Under the pieces are notes generated by a model that was given only the letters and a program-made list of their open reading frames with translations, was not told where the DNA came from and searched no databases. This document shows positions 1-9,252 of a DNA stretch of 64,000 nucleotides, piece after piece. The position numbers and the translations under genes were made by a program. The DNA lies in the NCBI RefSeq assembly GCF_002723455.1, contig NZ_PDUS01000001.1:130991-194990 (forward strand), given 5' to 3'. This stretch comes from Pseudoalteromonas sp. 3D05. GTDB lineage: Bacteria > Pseudomonadota > Gammaproteobacteria > Enterobacterales > Alteromonadaceae. How positions within the stretch are numbered: the stretch's first letter is position 1; each line of letters begins with the position of its first letter.

Positions 1-1056
1 ACTATTGGTCGATTAGGTGGTGATGAGTTTATTATTTTAATTTCTAATTTAAATGATGAAAGTAATGCCAAAGCTATCACTGAACGCTTACTCAACGCGT
101 TTAGAAAACCTTTTAAACTAGAGGGAAGAGAATTAATTCTTACATTAAGTATTGGCATCGCTATGTCACCCAAAGATGGAACGTCAGCGTCTGAATTATT
201 ACGTAATGCAGACACAGCGATGTATCAAGCAAAAGCACTTGGCCGAAACACCTCTTCTTTTTTTACCCCACAAATGAATACAGCTATGCAACGCCGTTTT
301 GAAATAGAAGAGCAGATGCGTGGCGCACTTGCAAAAAGTGAATTTGAAGTTTATTACCAACCTCAGATAGATGTGCAAACTAATACGCTCGTTGGCGCAG
401 AGGCATTACTGCGTTGGCATAACAACAAACTTGGCGCAATTACGCCAGATGAATTTATACCCATTGCTGAACAAACTGGTTTAATTATCCCTATAGGCGA
501 GTTTGTAATGAAACAAGCTCTGCTTTTTTTAAAAAAATGGCAAGCAACTCACAAACAAGAGTATACGATGGCTGTTAATTTATCACCCTGTCAGTTTAGG
601 GACCCTGAGCTACTCGATATGATTATTCATTCATTAAATGAAAATAATATAAATCACGAATGTTTAGAATTAGAAATCACCGAAGGTGTATTAATGAATA
701 GCCAAGACTCTATACCTGATGCACTTAAGAGAATTGATGAGCTAGGTATAAAGTTATCAATGGATGACTTTGGTACAGGCTACTCTTCTTTAAGCTACTT
801 ACGTCAATATTCATTCGATGTCCTCAAAATAGACCGTAGTTTTATCAGTGTCATAACGGACAATAAAGCGAATTGTAATTTAGTTAAAGCGGCTATTGCC
901 ATGTCACATAGTCTAGAAATAGAGGTAGTCGCAGAGGGCGTCGAGACCAAGGAACAGCTCGATTTACTTAATGCGCTTGACTGCGACATCGCTCAGGGTT
1001 TTTATTTAAGTAAACCGTTACCCGCCGAGCAAATGATCGCCTTCTCACTAGAATAA
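1..1056 (+). CDS. GGDEF-EAL cyclic-di-GMP protein, 5' end outside window
   Basis: The reading frame is open from base 1, so the N-terminus (sensor part and start of GGDEF) is missing. The first residues contain an intact GGDEF signature (RLGGDEFIIL), so the cyclase active site is at least partly preserved. An EAL phosphodiesterase domain follows with EALLRW, the ELEITEG block, DDFGTGYSSL and VVAEGVE, all catalytic or metal-binding blocks of active EAL domains. The product would make and/or hydrolyse the second messenger c-di-GMP at the inner membrane or in the cytoplasm. Because both motifs look intact, the net activity cannot be told from sequence. An in-frame ATG at 163 lies within the GGDEF domain and is not the true start. 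Confidence 0.93.
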   Translation, partial: TIGRLGGDEFIILISNLNDESNAKAITERLLNAFRKPFKLEGRELILTLSIGIAMSPKDGTSASELLRNADTAMYQAKALGRNTSSFFTPQMNTAMQRRFEIEEQMRGALAKSEFEVYYQPQIDVQTNTLVGAEALLRWHNNKLGAITPDEFIPIAEQTGLIIPIGEFVMKQALLFLKKWQATHKQEYTMAVNLSPCQFRDPELLDMIIHSLNENNINHECLELEITEGVLMNSQDSIPDALKRIDELGIKLSMDDFGTGYSSLSYLRQYSFDVLKIDRSFISVITDNKANCNLVKAAIAMSHSLEIEVVAEGVETKEQLDLLNALDCDIAQGFYLSKPLPAEQMIAFSLE

Positions 1057-1104
1057 CGAAAAGTATTCTAATTACGGTTTTTTGGCTTATGTGGTTAAAG
1101 CAAA

Positions 1105-1824
1105 TTACCCGTGGTTTTGAATGTACTCCAGTGCTGTCATTTTCTTATAAGTGACATTTGAGTGCATAACATGGGCCGGAGCGGGGTCAACAACCTCAAT
1201 CGGTATGTCGTAGTTGCGCGCAATTTCCAATGCCATTTGCGTAATATTAACGCTAAATGACGTCCCCATAAATACGATTTTATCAGCCGCAAGCATTCGC
1301 GATTGAGCTTCACTAATACGATAAAGTTCAGTGTAATATTCATCAAATAGCAGCACAAAGGGCTTTAGCGATTGGTTAAGCACCGGCTGGGAGTTTTCAA
1401 TTTTAAACAGTTCAAGCAACGAATTATGCAAGCGGCTTTCGTTTACGTTATCCCAAGGTGTAGCTTGTGGTGTGACATCATCCCCCTGATGATGAAACAA
1501 CGTCATTTGATCAAGCCGGCCATGAATAGCAATGTACTCGCTGTTTCCTGCTTTACCGTCTAGTCCATCGATATTTTGCGTGATTAAGTTTTTATCGCTA
1601 AGCCAATGGTGTACCTCATTAGGACCATGATGTCGATAAGTCGCAAAACGATGGTAATACCATGCTAAAAACTCACGAGGATTGTTTTTATACATTGCGC
1701 GAGTGGCCATTTCCATTGGCGTATAGTTTTGACTGCCAATAGTCCAATAGCCATCTTCTCCACGAAAAGTTGGAATGCCACTAGCCGCACTCACACCAGC
1801 ACCTGTTATATAAAGAGTATTCAT
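1105..1824 (-). CDS. Sir2-family NAD-dependent deacylase lacking zinc cysteines
   Basis: Sirtuin of 239 residues. The NAD-binding GAGVSAASGIPTFRG block is at residues 8-22, QNIDGLDG at about 83-90 and the catalytic histidine in AIHGRL at residue 101. A second Rossmann block (FMGTSFSV) precedes a C-terminal VDPAP. Normal sirtuins carry four zinc-binding cysteines just after the catalytic histidine; this protein has no cysteine at all, so the zinc module has been lost or replaced. NAD-dependent lysine deacylation or another NAD-dependent deacylation/ADP-ribosylation is possible. Its ATG overlaps the stop of the kelch gene by four bases (ATGA), so the two are probably translationally coupled. 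Family assignment is firm; substrate unknown. Confidence 0.88.
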   Translation of the reverse strand: MNTLYITGAGVSAASGIPTFRGEDGYWTIGSQNYTPMEMATRAMYKNNPREFLAWYYHRFATYRHHGPNEVHHWLSDKNLITQNIDGLDGKAGNSEYIAIHGRLDQMTLFHHQGDDVTPQATPWDNVNESRLHNSLLELFKIENSQPVLNQSLKPFVLLFDEYYTELYRISEAQSRMLAADKIVFMGTSFSVNITQMALEIARNYDIPIEVVDPAPAHVMHSNVTYKKMTALEYIQNHG

Positions 1825-2852
1825 AAGGGGAACTTAACCTTATAACCAAGTACATCGGCTATTACTTTTTGATCATTATTCATGCCACCAATACGGTACA
1901 CGCTGCCTTGGTGTTCTAATAAGCCACGATGATCCATACTCGCTGTATCGGCTTTTGTCATTATTTGCCAATTATTTTTAGCTGCATCAAAGCGCCAAAC
2001 ATGATTACTCGCTGGCGCTGGTTTGCCATTATATCCCATACCATTGTAGTTATAAGGATTTGCAGACCCTCCCACCATGTAAATGCGACCTTTCAAACTT
2101 GTAGCCGCCATACGATAATGCGCCGCACTGGTTGGGTGAGGCAATGTTCGCCAATCTATTTTTAAAGGGTTGGTAGCGTCTATGGTACCTTTTAAGCACT
2201 GAGCAATTGGAGCAAATGAGCGTCGTTTATCAGCGTTTGCTTGAGTTTTAACGCCATCACAAATCACAATAGTGTTATCACTGATCGCAGCTGCATGACC
2301 AAACACCGGCTCACCTAAAAACGGCGAGGCTTGTTGCCAAGTATCTGTTTGTGTGTCATATACTTGCACTAAATTAACGTTGCCATCATTGTGCCAGCCA
2401 CTAACTAAATAGATATAACGCTGCTGATAGCTCAATGCCACACTGTCATCCACAGGTACCGGCATATTTGCAAGCTGCGTATAGCGATCATTTTTTAAAT
2501 CATAACGATAGACATCTGGGCTGGATATTTCTGTGTGATCACTACTAACCGTATAGCCGCCAAATACATAAGCATATTCGCCAAGGCCTACAGCGGTGCT
2601 GGCTAAACGCCCTTTGGGCTGCAAACTACTGGGCACAGGTGATTTTGCCTGCCACTGCTTGTCACCGAGTTTTAGCGCCCACACTTTGTTATGCACACTG
2701 TGGTGATCTTTATTTTCACCTAAACCCATAAAGCTTAAAAAATAAGGGTGTTTGTTTACAACAACTTTAGCAACCGCGTTATTTGCAACGGGTTCAGGTA
2801 AGGCAGGTAAACTTGCTAAAGCAATGGAGAAAAGTAGGCTCATAAATATCAT
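1821..2852 (-). CDS. Exported kelch-repeat beta-propeller protein
   Basis: Protein of 343 residues with an N-terminal hydrophobic signal sequence (cleavage likely after the LASLPALPEPVA stretch). Several kelch-type repeats carry double glycines followed by W/Y positions (VFGGYT, LVSGWHN, MVGGSAN, RIGGMNN). Such propellers include sialic-acid mutarotases of the NanM type and galactose-oxidase-like proteins; no copper ligands of galactose oxidase were recognised. The likely location is the periplasm. Two close in-frame ATGs (2852 and 2843) are possible starts. It is the first gene of a two-gene unit with the sirtuin. The pairing of a periplasmic propeller with a cytosolic sirtuin is unexplained, so no substrate is proposed. 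Confidence 0.75.
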   Translation of the reverse strand: MIFMSLLFSIALASLPALPEPVANNAVAKVVVNKHPYFLSFMGLGENKDHHSVHNKVWALKLGDKQWQAKSPVPSSLQPKGRLASTAVGLGEYAYVFGGYTVSSDHTEISSPDVYRYDLKNDRYTQLANMPVPVDDSVALSYQQRYIYLVSGWHNDGNVNLVQVYDTQTDTWQQASPFLGEPVFGHAAAISDNTIVICDGVKTQANADKRRSFAPIAQCLKGTIDATNPLKIDWRTLPHPTSAAHYRMAATSLKGRIYMVGGSANPYNYNGMGYNGKPAPASNHVWRFDAAKNNWQIMTKADTASMDHRGLLEHQGSVYRIGGMNNDQKVIADVLGYKVKFPL

Positions 2853-2905
2853 TCACTGATCACATGTTGATCAAGAATAACATTTATGTGCCTTTGAAAA
2901 AAACC

Positions 2906-3538
2906 TTAATAAGCCACACTAATACGTTGATTAATATGCGCGGCATTTTGTGCTTCATCTAACATTGCACGGGCGTAATCAGCGACTGAAATTTTACTTT
3001 CACCTTGTTCATTAGTAAAAAAGGCGTCCCCCCCAATACGATACGCGCCTTCACTCGTGCCTGGGTAAATAACAGCTGCGGGGCTTACAAATGTCCATTT
3101 TGTAGCAGTGTTGCTTGCTCTAAAAACATCTAAAGCTTCACCTTGCGCCAAAGCCTCATCTTTATATTCTGCAGGAAAATCTGGTGATGATACTAAAGTA
3201 ACGCCAGGTGAAATCTCTAAGCTTCCTGCACCACCGACCCACAGTAAACGAGTATTACTTCCTGACAGAGCCGTTAACAAACGTTTTGCAGTACGGGCAA
3301 CCAACTCATGATTGCCTTCGGCACGCCCGCCAATTGACGCAATAACCACATCAGCACCAGTAAGCAAAGGGGTTATATCGTCATTTGATTGCAAATCAAA
3401 GCTCTTTACAGTGACGTTATTTGTGGTTAATTTCTCAGGGTTTCTGGCTACTGCTGTTATTTGATGGCCACGAAGCAATGCTTGTGCAGTGAGCTCACCG
3501 CCAATCCAACCCGTTGCACCTAAAATAGTTATATTCAT
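2906..3538 (-). CDS. NAD(P)-binding NmrA/YwnB-like oxidoreductase
   Basis: Short atypical SDR of about 210 residues. The N-terminus has the Rossmann motif GATGWIGG directly after MNITIL, then VVIASIGG, and a C-terminal SVADYARAMLDE helix typical of NmrA-like/NAD(P)H-binding proteins (COG2910 type). I place the start at 3538 because AAGGA lies seven bases upstream; the longer frame beginning at 3565 would add a charged stretch that does not fit the family. It is divergently transcribed from a LysR regulator with about 120 bp between them, the usual arrangement for a regulator and its target. The substrate is probably a quinone or small electrophile, but this is inference. Confidence 0.8.
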   Translation of the reverse strand: MNITILGATGWIGGELTAQALLRGHQITAVARNPEKLTTNNVTVKSFDLQSNDDITPLLTGADVVIASIGGRAEGNHELVARTAKRLLTALSGSNTRLLWVGGAGSLEISPGVTLVSSPDFPAEYKDEALAQGEALDVFRASNTATKWTFVSPAAVIYPGTSEGAYRIGGDAFFTNEQGESKISVADYARAMLDEAQNAAHINQRISVAY

Positions 3539-3565
3539 ATCTGTATCCTTAAAAAGTTTTATCAC

Positions 3566-3581
3566 CTGAGTCGTACCTCAG
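3566..3581. promoter_or_regulatory. Candidate LysR operator (CTGAG-N6-CTCAG)
   Basis: A perfect 5-bp inverted repeat with a 6-bp spacer sits in the divergent promoter region between the oxidoreductase and its LysR neighbour. Size, symmetry and position fit a LysR-family binding site, although the symmetry was found by eye only. Confidence 0.4.
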
Positions 3582-3662
3582 CTGTTGATAATCAGTTTAC
3601 TTGCTCACTAATTGATGATAAATAAACTTTATAGACACACATTAGTTCAAATTAGGATACTA

Positions 3663-4547
3663 ATGGACAAAATAACTGCAATCCAAAGCTTTGTTGAAGT
3701 CGCCCGTACTGGCAGCTTCACAAAAGCAGCTAACAACTTAGACCTAAGTCGCTTACAAGTTACCCGCCACGTACAAGACATTGAGTATTGGCTGAGTTTG
3801 CGGTTATTTCACCGCACTACACGTAAAGTCAGTTTAACCAATCAAGGCGAAGAGGCGCTTGTCTACTGCAAGCAATTACTCAGCACCGTATCGGATTTGC
3901 AAAGTAGAGCCCATAGTCACAATAACGATCTGGTGGGCACAGTCAGAATTGCAGCCCCAATTGGCCTTGGACAAAACTTATTATTTGATGCAATTGAGGA
4001 GTTTGTAGGCTTACATCCGAATACGAAGTTTCAAATGGTGCTCTCAGATAGCCTATCGCAACTAGTGGATGAACGCGTAGACATCGCCCTGCGTTATACT
4101 CACCAGCCCGATGAACAGCTTATTGCTCGTAAATTAATGTTTATAAGTACAGTGGTATGTGCATCCCCAGACTATTTAGCTAATAACAGTCCCATTATCA
4201 CTCCACAAGATTTATTAAAGCATAACTGTTTATCACACAGTGGTAGTTCAACATGGCATTTCTTGGGGGAAAACTCAGATGAAAAAATCTCAGTAAAAGG
4301 TAATATTGAAGCCAATGATATGACAGTGTTACGAAAAGCAGCAATCAGTGGAATAGGAGTTGCAAATCTACCTTGTGATTTAGCGCATGAATATTTGAAA
4401 ACAAAGCAACTGGTTAAAGTAATGCCCAACTATTCTACCCCTGGCAACCATTTATGGGCCGTTTACTTATCACGCAACTTTCAACAAAATTTGGTCCGAG
4501 CTTTTATCGACTTTTTAGCCCAGCGTTGGCAACACGACATACTGTGA
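3663..4547 (+). CDS. LysR-family transcriptional regulator
   Basis: Regulator of 294 residues with the N-terminal winged HTH of LysR proteins (AIQSFVEVARTGSFTKAANN then LDLSRLQVTRHVQDIE) and a C-terminal periplasmic-binding-protein-like effector domain ending in RAFIDFLAQRW. This is the AaeR/DsdC-like subgroup that often controls an adjacent divergently transcribed enzyme. I set the start at 3663 because AGGA lies five bases upstream and the protein then begins MDKITAIQ as in relatives; an upstream ATG at 3612 would add 17 non-conserved residues. It probably controls the oxidoreductase at 2906-3538 and itself. The inducer is unknown. Confidence 0.9.
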   Translation: MDKITAIQSFVEVARTGSFTKAANNLDLSRLQVTRHVQDIEYWLSLRLFHRTTRKVSLTNQGEEALVYCKQLLSTVSDLQSRAHSHNNDLVGTVRIAAPIGLGQNLLFDAIEEFVGLHPNTKFQMVLSDSLSQLVDERVDIALRYTHQPDEQLIARKLMFISTVVCASPDYLANNSPIITPQDLLKHNCLSHSGSSTWHFLGENSDEKISVKGNIEANDMTVLRKAAISGIGVANLPCDLAHEYLKTKQLVKVMPNYSTPGNHLWAVYLSRNFQQNLVRAFIDFLAQRWQHDIL

Positions 4548-4725
4548 CTTTTGATTAGCGCTTACCTAAATTAATTTCCCCCATTTTAAAGTCATTCCAA
4601 TGCACTACAAATACAGCGTGTAGTATTGGTATATTACCCGTTCCCGATTTGTGTATGTTTTACTATAAATCAACAATACGTAGGGTACTTATACCTACAT
4701 TTTTTACACATAAACGGAGCATAAA

Positions 4726-5283
4726 ATGGCTAAAGTACTTATGATCACTGGCGACTTTGTAGAAGACTATGAAAACATGGTGCCTTTTCAAGCGTTATTA
4801 GCAATGGGACATGATGTTGATGCCGTATGCCCTGATAAAAAAGCCGGTGATACCATAGCAACATCAATTCATGATTTTGAAGGGGATCAAACTTACACAG
4901 AAAAACGTGGTCACAACTTTGCACTCAACGCGAGCTTTGCACAAATTGATATGAACGATTATGACGCGCTTTATTTACCGGGCGGCCGTGCCCCTGAGTA
5001 TTTACGTTTAAACCCAACTGTGATTGAAATCATTCAACATTTTGCCAAGGCAGACAAACCAATCGCTTCTATTTGCCATGGCCCACAATTACTCACAGCG
5101 GCAGGTGTTATTGAAGGTAAAAAAGTCTCTGCCTACCCTGCATGCCAACCTGAGGTAGAAATGGCCGGTGCAGAATATGTTGAACTTCCTATGGATGGTG
5201 CAATAACCGACGGCCAATTAGTCACTGCGCCTGCATGGCCTGCCCACCCTGCCATGTTAAAACAATTTGTGGCATTGTTATAA
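4726..5283 (+). CDS. DJ-1/PfpI-family protein
   Basis: Protein of 185 residues of the DJ-1/PfpI superfamily. The nucleophilic elbow is [10 protein letters not shown] with cysteine 117 followed by histidine 118, and an acidic residue in GDFVEDYE near residue 13 corresponds to the conserved glutamate of the active site. Members act as glyoxalase III/deglycase-like enzymes or as cysteine peptidases, and the sequence does not decide between these. A GGAG ribosome-binding site precedes the ATG. The gene has about 180 bp of upstream sequence and is followed in the same direction by a ribbon-helix-helix gene and dld, so it may be read separately or as first gene of that group. Confidence 0.87.
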   Translation: MAKVLMITGDFVEDYENMVPFQALLAMGHDVDAVCPDKKAGDTIATSIHDFEGDQTYTEKRGHNFALNASFAQIDMNDYDALYLPGGRAPEYLRLNPTVIEIIQHFAKADKPIASICHGPQLLTAAGVIEGKKVSAYPACQPEVEMAGAEYVELPMDGAITDGQLVTAPAWPAHPAMLKQFVALL

Positions 5284-5322
5284 ACATAATATCAACGTAC
5301 AAAGCATCAAGGGTTAAATGAT

Positions 5323-5721
5323 ATGTGCCAACTTTTTATAAATGCTGACAGCCGACTATGGACATGTCGTACCAAATCTTTACGTATTGATGGCGTAGTC
5401 ACCTCTATTCGTCTCGAAGAGTTCTTTTGGGATATTCTAGCTGAGGTGGCGTTTCGTGACCAAATGACAGTTAATCAAATGATCACCAAACTCTACCTTG
5501 AATCTCTTGATGCTGACCATGATATTGGCAACTTTACGTCGTTCTTACGGGTCTGTTGCTCACGCTATTTATCGCTGGTGGCAGATGGCGATATAGCACG
5601 AGATGAGACTGTGGCACTTAACGATATCGATGCAAAACACGTTTTACAGCAGGAACAACTTCGTACAACACTGCGCAAAACACGCTTCGAAGACTCGCCT
5701 ATAAAACCCGCTATAAACTAA
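5323..5721 (+). CDS. Ribbon-helix-helix domain protein
   Basis: Small protein of 132 residues. The segment TKSLRIDGVVTSIRLEEFFW followed by the helix AFRDQMTVNQMITKLYLE matches the ribbon-helix-helix DNA-binding fold (RHH_4 type): a beta strand that reads the major groove followed by two helices. The rest is variable and acidic or basic by turns. It is separated by 13 bp from dld and probably co-transcribed with it, so it may be a small regulator of D-lactate metabolism or of itself. No toxin partner is adjacent, so an antitoxin role is unlikely. A weak AAGGG lies nine bases before the ATG. Confidence 0.65.
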   Translation: MCQLFINADSRLWTCRTKSLRIDGVVTSIRLEEFFWDILAEVAFRDQMTVNQMITKLYLESLDADHDIGNFTSFLRVCCSRYLSLVADGDIARDETVALNDIDAKHVLQQEQLRTTLRKTRFEDSPIKPAIN

Positions 5722-5734
5722 TCTGAGAATATAA

Positions 5735-7423
5735 ATGTCACACTTATCACTTATTGCCTCATTAAAAGACTTAGTGGGCGCGCGGCATGTACTAACCTCT
5801 GAACGCGCAACAGCCCCATACCGTAAAGGCTTTAGAGAAGGCCAAGGCCCGGCACTTGCGGTTGTAAAGCCTGCGACATTATTGCAGCAATGGCATATTT
5901 TAAACGCTTGCGTAGACGCAGGAGTGATTATTATTATGCAAGCTGCCAATACAGGGTTAACGGGTGGCTCCACCCCAACTGAAAATTGCGACCGAAACAC
6001 GGTAATCATCAACACCACACGTATCAAAGATATTCAGGTACTGCCAGCGCAGCAACAAATTGTCGCATTTCCAGGTGCCAGCTTATTCTCACTAGAAAAA
6101 GCATTAGCACCGTTTGGGCGCGTGCCTCACTCAGTAATTGGCTCATCATGCATTGGTGCATCAATTGTTGGCGGGGTTTGCAATAACTCAGGTGGCGCAT
6201 TGGTAGAGCGAGGCCCAGCTTACACGGAGCTGGCCATATACGCACAAATAAACAACGATGGAACAGTCAGCTTAATTAACAACCTTGATATTGAACTTGG
6301 CACCACACCCGAGCAAATACTCACTAACTTACAAAATAGAAATTACACTCAGTCTGATATCAAAACAACCTCAAAACACGCATCAGACCGCGACTATGCC
6401 GACTGGGTAAGAAAAACAGATCAAGACACGCCAGCACGTTTTAACGCAGATCCTAGGCGCTTATATCAAGCCAGCGGCTGTGCTGGTAAACTTGCAGTAT
6501 TTGCCGTGCGTGTAGACACCTTTGCTAAAAATGAACTTGAACATACGTTTTATTTAGGCACTAATTCAAGTAGCGCATTGCAAGCTGTACGTAAAACACT
6601 ACTCGAGCAAGCCACTAGCCTACCAGTGTATGCCGAGTATTTGCATCGTGATATGTTTGAACTTGCGGATGATTATGGCCGCGACACAGTGCTTCTAATC
6701 AAGAACTTAGGCACTAACTGGCTGCCCAAATTTTTTAATATAAAACGCCAATTAGATACAGTTTGTCAAAAACTGCCTTTTTTACCAAAAAACGCAGTCG
6801 ATAAACTCGTTTACCGACTTACAAAGCTATTCCCAAGCCAAACGCCTCAAACGCTAAAGCAGTATAATACGCAATATCAACATCAATTAATCTTGACCGT
6901 TAAAGGCAATGCATATCAACACACCTTAATGTTACTTGAGCAAGTACAAAAAGAATATCTCCTCGATTTTTTCCAGTGCGACGAGCAAGAAACTAAAGCA
7001 GCCTATTTACTGCGTTTTGCAGCCGCAGGCGCTGCTGTGCAATACGCCAAAGTAAATCACCACCAAGTAGAAGATATACTCGCACTGGATATTGCCTTAA
7101 AACGTAACGACACCGATTGGTTTGAAAAACTGCCACCTAGCATTACCAATAAACTCATAAGCAAACTCTACTACGGCCATTTTTTATGCCACGTATTCCA
7201 TCAAGATTACTTAGTAAAAAAAGGAGAAGACTGCGAAGCTGTTAAAGCCGCCCTGCTTGAGTTATTAGAGCAACGCGGCGCTGAGTATCCAGCTGAGCAT
7301 AACGTAGGGCATCATTATCATGCAAAGCCAGCACTGGCTGATAATTACCGCAATTTGGACCCAACCAACACCTTAAATGCAGGCATTGGCGGCATGTCTA
7401 AAAAACGTGATTACGCAGAGTGA
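5735..7423 (+). CDS. dld: Quinone-dependent D-lactate dehydrogenase
   Basis: Flavoprotein of 562 residues, close to the 571 of E. coli Dld. The PCMH-type FAD domain is at the N-terminus (QAANTGLTGGSTP, then PGASLFSLEKAL, then GSSCIGASIVGGVCNNSGG), and the membrane-binding and cap domains follow, ending in YRNLDPTNTLNAGIGGMSK. It oxidises D-lactate to pyruvate at the cytoplasmic face of the inner membrane and passes electrons to quinone. The upstream ribbon-helix-helix gene is only 13 bp away. No lactate permease is present in the window. The LDP-type C-terminus and length make this Dld rather than a glycolate oxidase GlcD. Confidence 0.93.
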   Translation: MSHLSLIASLKDLVGARHVLTSERATAPYRKGFREGQGPALAVVKPATLLQQWHILNACVDAGVIIIMQAANTGLTGGSTPTENCDRNTVIINTTRIKDIQVLPAQQQIVAFPGASLFSLEKALAPFGRVPHSVIGSSCIGASIVGGVCNNSGGALVERGPAYTELAIYAQINNDGTVSLINNLDIELGTTPEQILTNLQNRNYTQSDIKTTSKHASDRDYADWVRKTDQDTPARFNADPRRLYQASGCAGKLAVFAVRVDTFAKNELEHTFYLGTNSSSALQAVRKTLLEQATSLPVYAEYLHRDMFELADDYGRDTVLLIKNLGTNWLPKFFNIKRQLDTVCQKLPFLPKNAVDKLVYRLTKLFPSQTPQTLKQYNTQYQHQLILTVKGNAYQHTLMLLEQVQKEYLLDFFQCDEQETKAAYLLRFAAAGAAVQYAKVNHHQVEDILALDIALKRNDTDWFEKLPPSITNKLISKLYYGHFLCHVFHQDYLVKKGEDCEAVKAALLELLEQRGAEYPAEHNVGHHYHAKPALADNYRNLDPTNTLNAGIGGMSKKRDYAE

Positions 7424-7491
7424 GTTGTTGAGAGTTAGTCCATGTTTAAAAGCGCACAGTACTCAATAGCTTCAGTATGGTGCGCTAATAG

Positions 7492-7737
7492 TTACCCCGT
7501 TAACCTTACATATTTCTCTGCTAGCTCATCTAAGCTCTCACGATGATTAGGATCGGGCTTTATGCAATCTATCGGGCATACACTCACGCAAGTAGGTTTG
7601 TCGTAGTGGCCCACGCATTCGGTGCATTTTGCGGGATCGATTTGGTAGATTTTGGCGCCCATATAAATGGCTTCGTTAGGGCACTCTGGGTCGCACATAT
7701 CACAGTTAATGCATTTGCTGTTTATAAGTAGAGCCAT
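7492..7737 (-). CDS. yfhL: YfhL-type 2[4Fe-4S] ferredoxin
   Basis: Ferredoxin of 81 residues with two cysteine clusters. The first is CINCDMCDPECP; the second is CTECVGHYDKPTCVSVCP, in which six extra residues sit between the second and third cysteines. This insertion marks the YfhL/Alvin ferredoxin family with low-potential [4Fe-4S] clusters. A good AAGGG ribosome-binding site lies five bases upstream of the ATG. In many gammaproteobacteria this gene follows coaD or stands near acpS; here it stands alone, convergent with dld. The electron partner is unknown. Confidence 0.93.
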   Translation of the reverse strand: MALLINSKCINCDMCDPECPNEAIYMGAKIYQIDPAKCTECVGHYDKPTCVSVCPIDCIKPDPNHRESLDELAEKYVRLTG

Positions 7738-8330
7738 TTTTACCCTTATTTAATGAATAGTGTGTGGCATTCAGTAATGACTAGAGTTAGCCTGAGCCCT
7801 GAGGCTTAATAAATACTTTTATGATTTAACATTAGTGCTTTTTTTGAACAACCCTCAAGTGGTTAGCCTATTTTTAAATACTGATTACTGCCGCGTAGTA
7901 TGCCTTAAATATATGTATGCTCTTTTGATTTTAATCAAGAAACACAGCGGGAGCCCTTTATATATAACAAATTTATAAAATTCTCCCCTTATATTCGTGT
8001 CTATGTTATTTTCCGCAAGTGGGTCAAAATCGTACCTTTTAAATAGGTGTAACCTCATAATTATATTAATAAATATTTATTTAAGGGTTACAATAGCCCT
8101 AATCTATCATGGCACTCTTTAAATAAAGCGGTTTTAATCGCTTGTTTTGCAGCTAAATTTAAACAAAAGCAAATTGACAAGCTAAACTAAGAAATGTAAT
8201 TTACCAATTAGGGTAATTTTTTTACCAATTATTTTACCAATTTGTGGAGTGTTTAGCGGTATGTTCTGCTTGATTATTATCCACCTCATAGCAATGCAAT
8301 CGACCGTTTAGTAAACTTGGGGAATAGCAA
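7738..8330. other. Intergenic region upstream of yfhL and gntR
   Basis: About 590 bp with no convincing gene. It holds the promoter of yfhL on the left and of the GntR regulator on the right. A 7-bp inverted repeat TGTAACC/GGTTACA (8048-8054 and 8086-8092) encloses a very AT-rich spacer. A short AGCCT/AGGCT hairpin lies near 7789-7806. The repeated TTACCAATT motif nearest gntR is listed separately. Confidence 0.6.
8201..8242. promoter_or_regulatory. Triple TTACCAATT motif, probable GntR autoregulatory site
   Basis: TTACCAATT occurs at 8201, 8222 and 8234, about 90-130 bp before the gntR start. The same core (or its complement TTGGTAA) recurs upstream of the TonB-dependent receptor and of the alginate operon, so this is most simply the operator of the GntR protein, bound for autoregulation. 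Binding is inferred, not shown. Confidence 0.5.
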
Positions 8331-9062
8331 ATGAAAAGGCGTAGACGTTTTTGGAACGTTGTTGATAAGTTAGAAGCCGCAATAGATCAAGGTGTCTATC
8401 ATGTTGGAAGCCGTTTACCTGCTGAGCGAGAATTAGCAGAAACTCATCAAGTAAGTAGACCTACAATTAGGGAGGCCATTATTGCGCTTGAAGTCAGAGG
8501 CCGTGTTGAAGTTAAAACGGGCTCGGGCGTTTTTGTTACAGACACCAAGAAAGTAGAGGCAATTGATAAACCCATTAGTGCATTTGAACTAACCCAAGCT
8601 AGAGCCCTCATTGAAGCTGAAGCTGCAGCCTTAGCTGCTGCAACAATTAAAGATGATGAACTGGCCGAGTTAAAGCAAAGCTTGGACGACATGCAAGTAC
8701 CAGAAATGGCAATTGAAGCTGACCAACGCTTTCATGAGATAATTGCTAACTCGACCCGTAATAACGCAATTTTCATGTCTATTCAAAACCTTTGGAAGTT
8801 AAGGCGCACCGAGCCACAAATAATCGCGGCCTATGATGATGTTTGTTCACAAAGCGACGAGCAGCGTTTACAAGAGCACACTTCGATTTATGATGCTATC
8901 GCCAGCCATGATTCGTCTGCAGCTCGAAAAGCTATGCATAATCACTTTAACCGTTTAATTAATTCACTCTTTGCTGCAAGCGAAAAGAAAGCTCTTGAAG
9001 AGATAAAACGTAAAACAAATGAAACACGTGGTTTGTATTCAATCTCTCATTTAACCAAATAA
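8331..9062 (+). CDS. GntR/FadR-family regulator of the alginate locus
   Basis: Protein of 243 residues. The N-terminal winged HTH is typical of GntR proteins (GSRLPAERELAETHQVSRPTIREA then GRVEVKTGSGVFV), and the C-terminal all-helical FCD ligand domain has the usual metal/ligand histidines (RFHEIIA, LQEHTSIYDAI, HFNRLI). FCD regulators of the UxuR/ExuR type sense hexuronates and sugar acids. It stands at one end of the alginate gene set, convergent with the receptor gene, and its likely target motif TTACCAA/TTGGTAA occurs before itself, the receptor and the operon. The likely role is repressor released by KDG, DEH or a related keto-sugar acid; the effector is inference. Confidence 0.9.
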   Translation: MKRRRRFWNVVDKLEAAIDQGVYHVGSRLPAERELAETHQVSRPTIREAIIALEVRGRVEVKTGSGVFVTDTKKVEAIDKPISAFELTQARALIEAEAAALAAATIKDDELAELKQSLDDMQVPEMAIEADQRFHEIIANSTRNNAIFMSIQNLWKLRRTEPQIIAAYDDVCSQSDEQRLQEHTSIYDAIASHDSSAARKAMHNHFNRLINSLFAASEKKALEEIKRKTNETRGLYSISHLTK

Positions 9063-9086
9063 ACTTTACTTCTATATTCCCCCCCA

Positions 9087-9108
9087 AAAGGCACGTTATT
9101 GTGCCTTT
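9087..9108 (+). terminator. Hairpin after gntR
   Basis: AAAGGCAC and GTGCCTTT form a perfect 8-bp stem with a 6-base loop 24 bp after the gntR stop. The T-run that follows is weak, so termination may be partial and completed by the stronger hairpin further on. Confidence 0.5.
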
Positions 9109-9252
9109 ACTATTTGTGTTGCTTTACAGCTCTAACCTGCCTTGATATGACTGCTCAAAAAACTCCCAAGTAATTAAGAGTAAGGTGTAAAATACAGACC
9201 TGAATGTTTATGGTTTTTACAGATCTGGCTACATCTAAAAATAATGCAAAAA

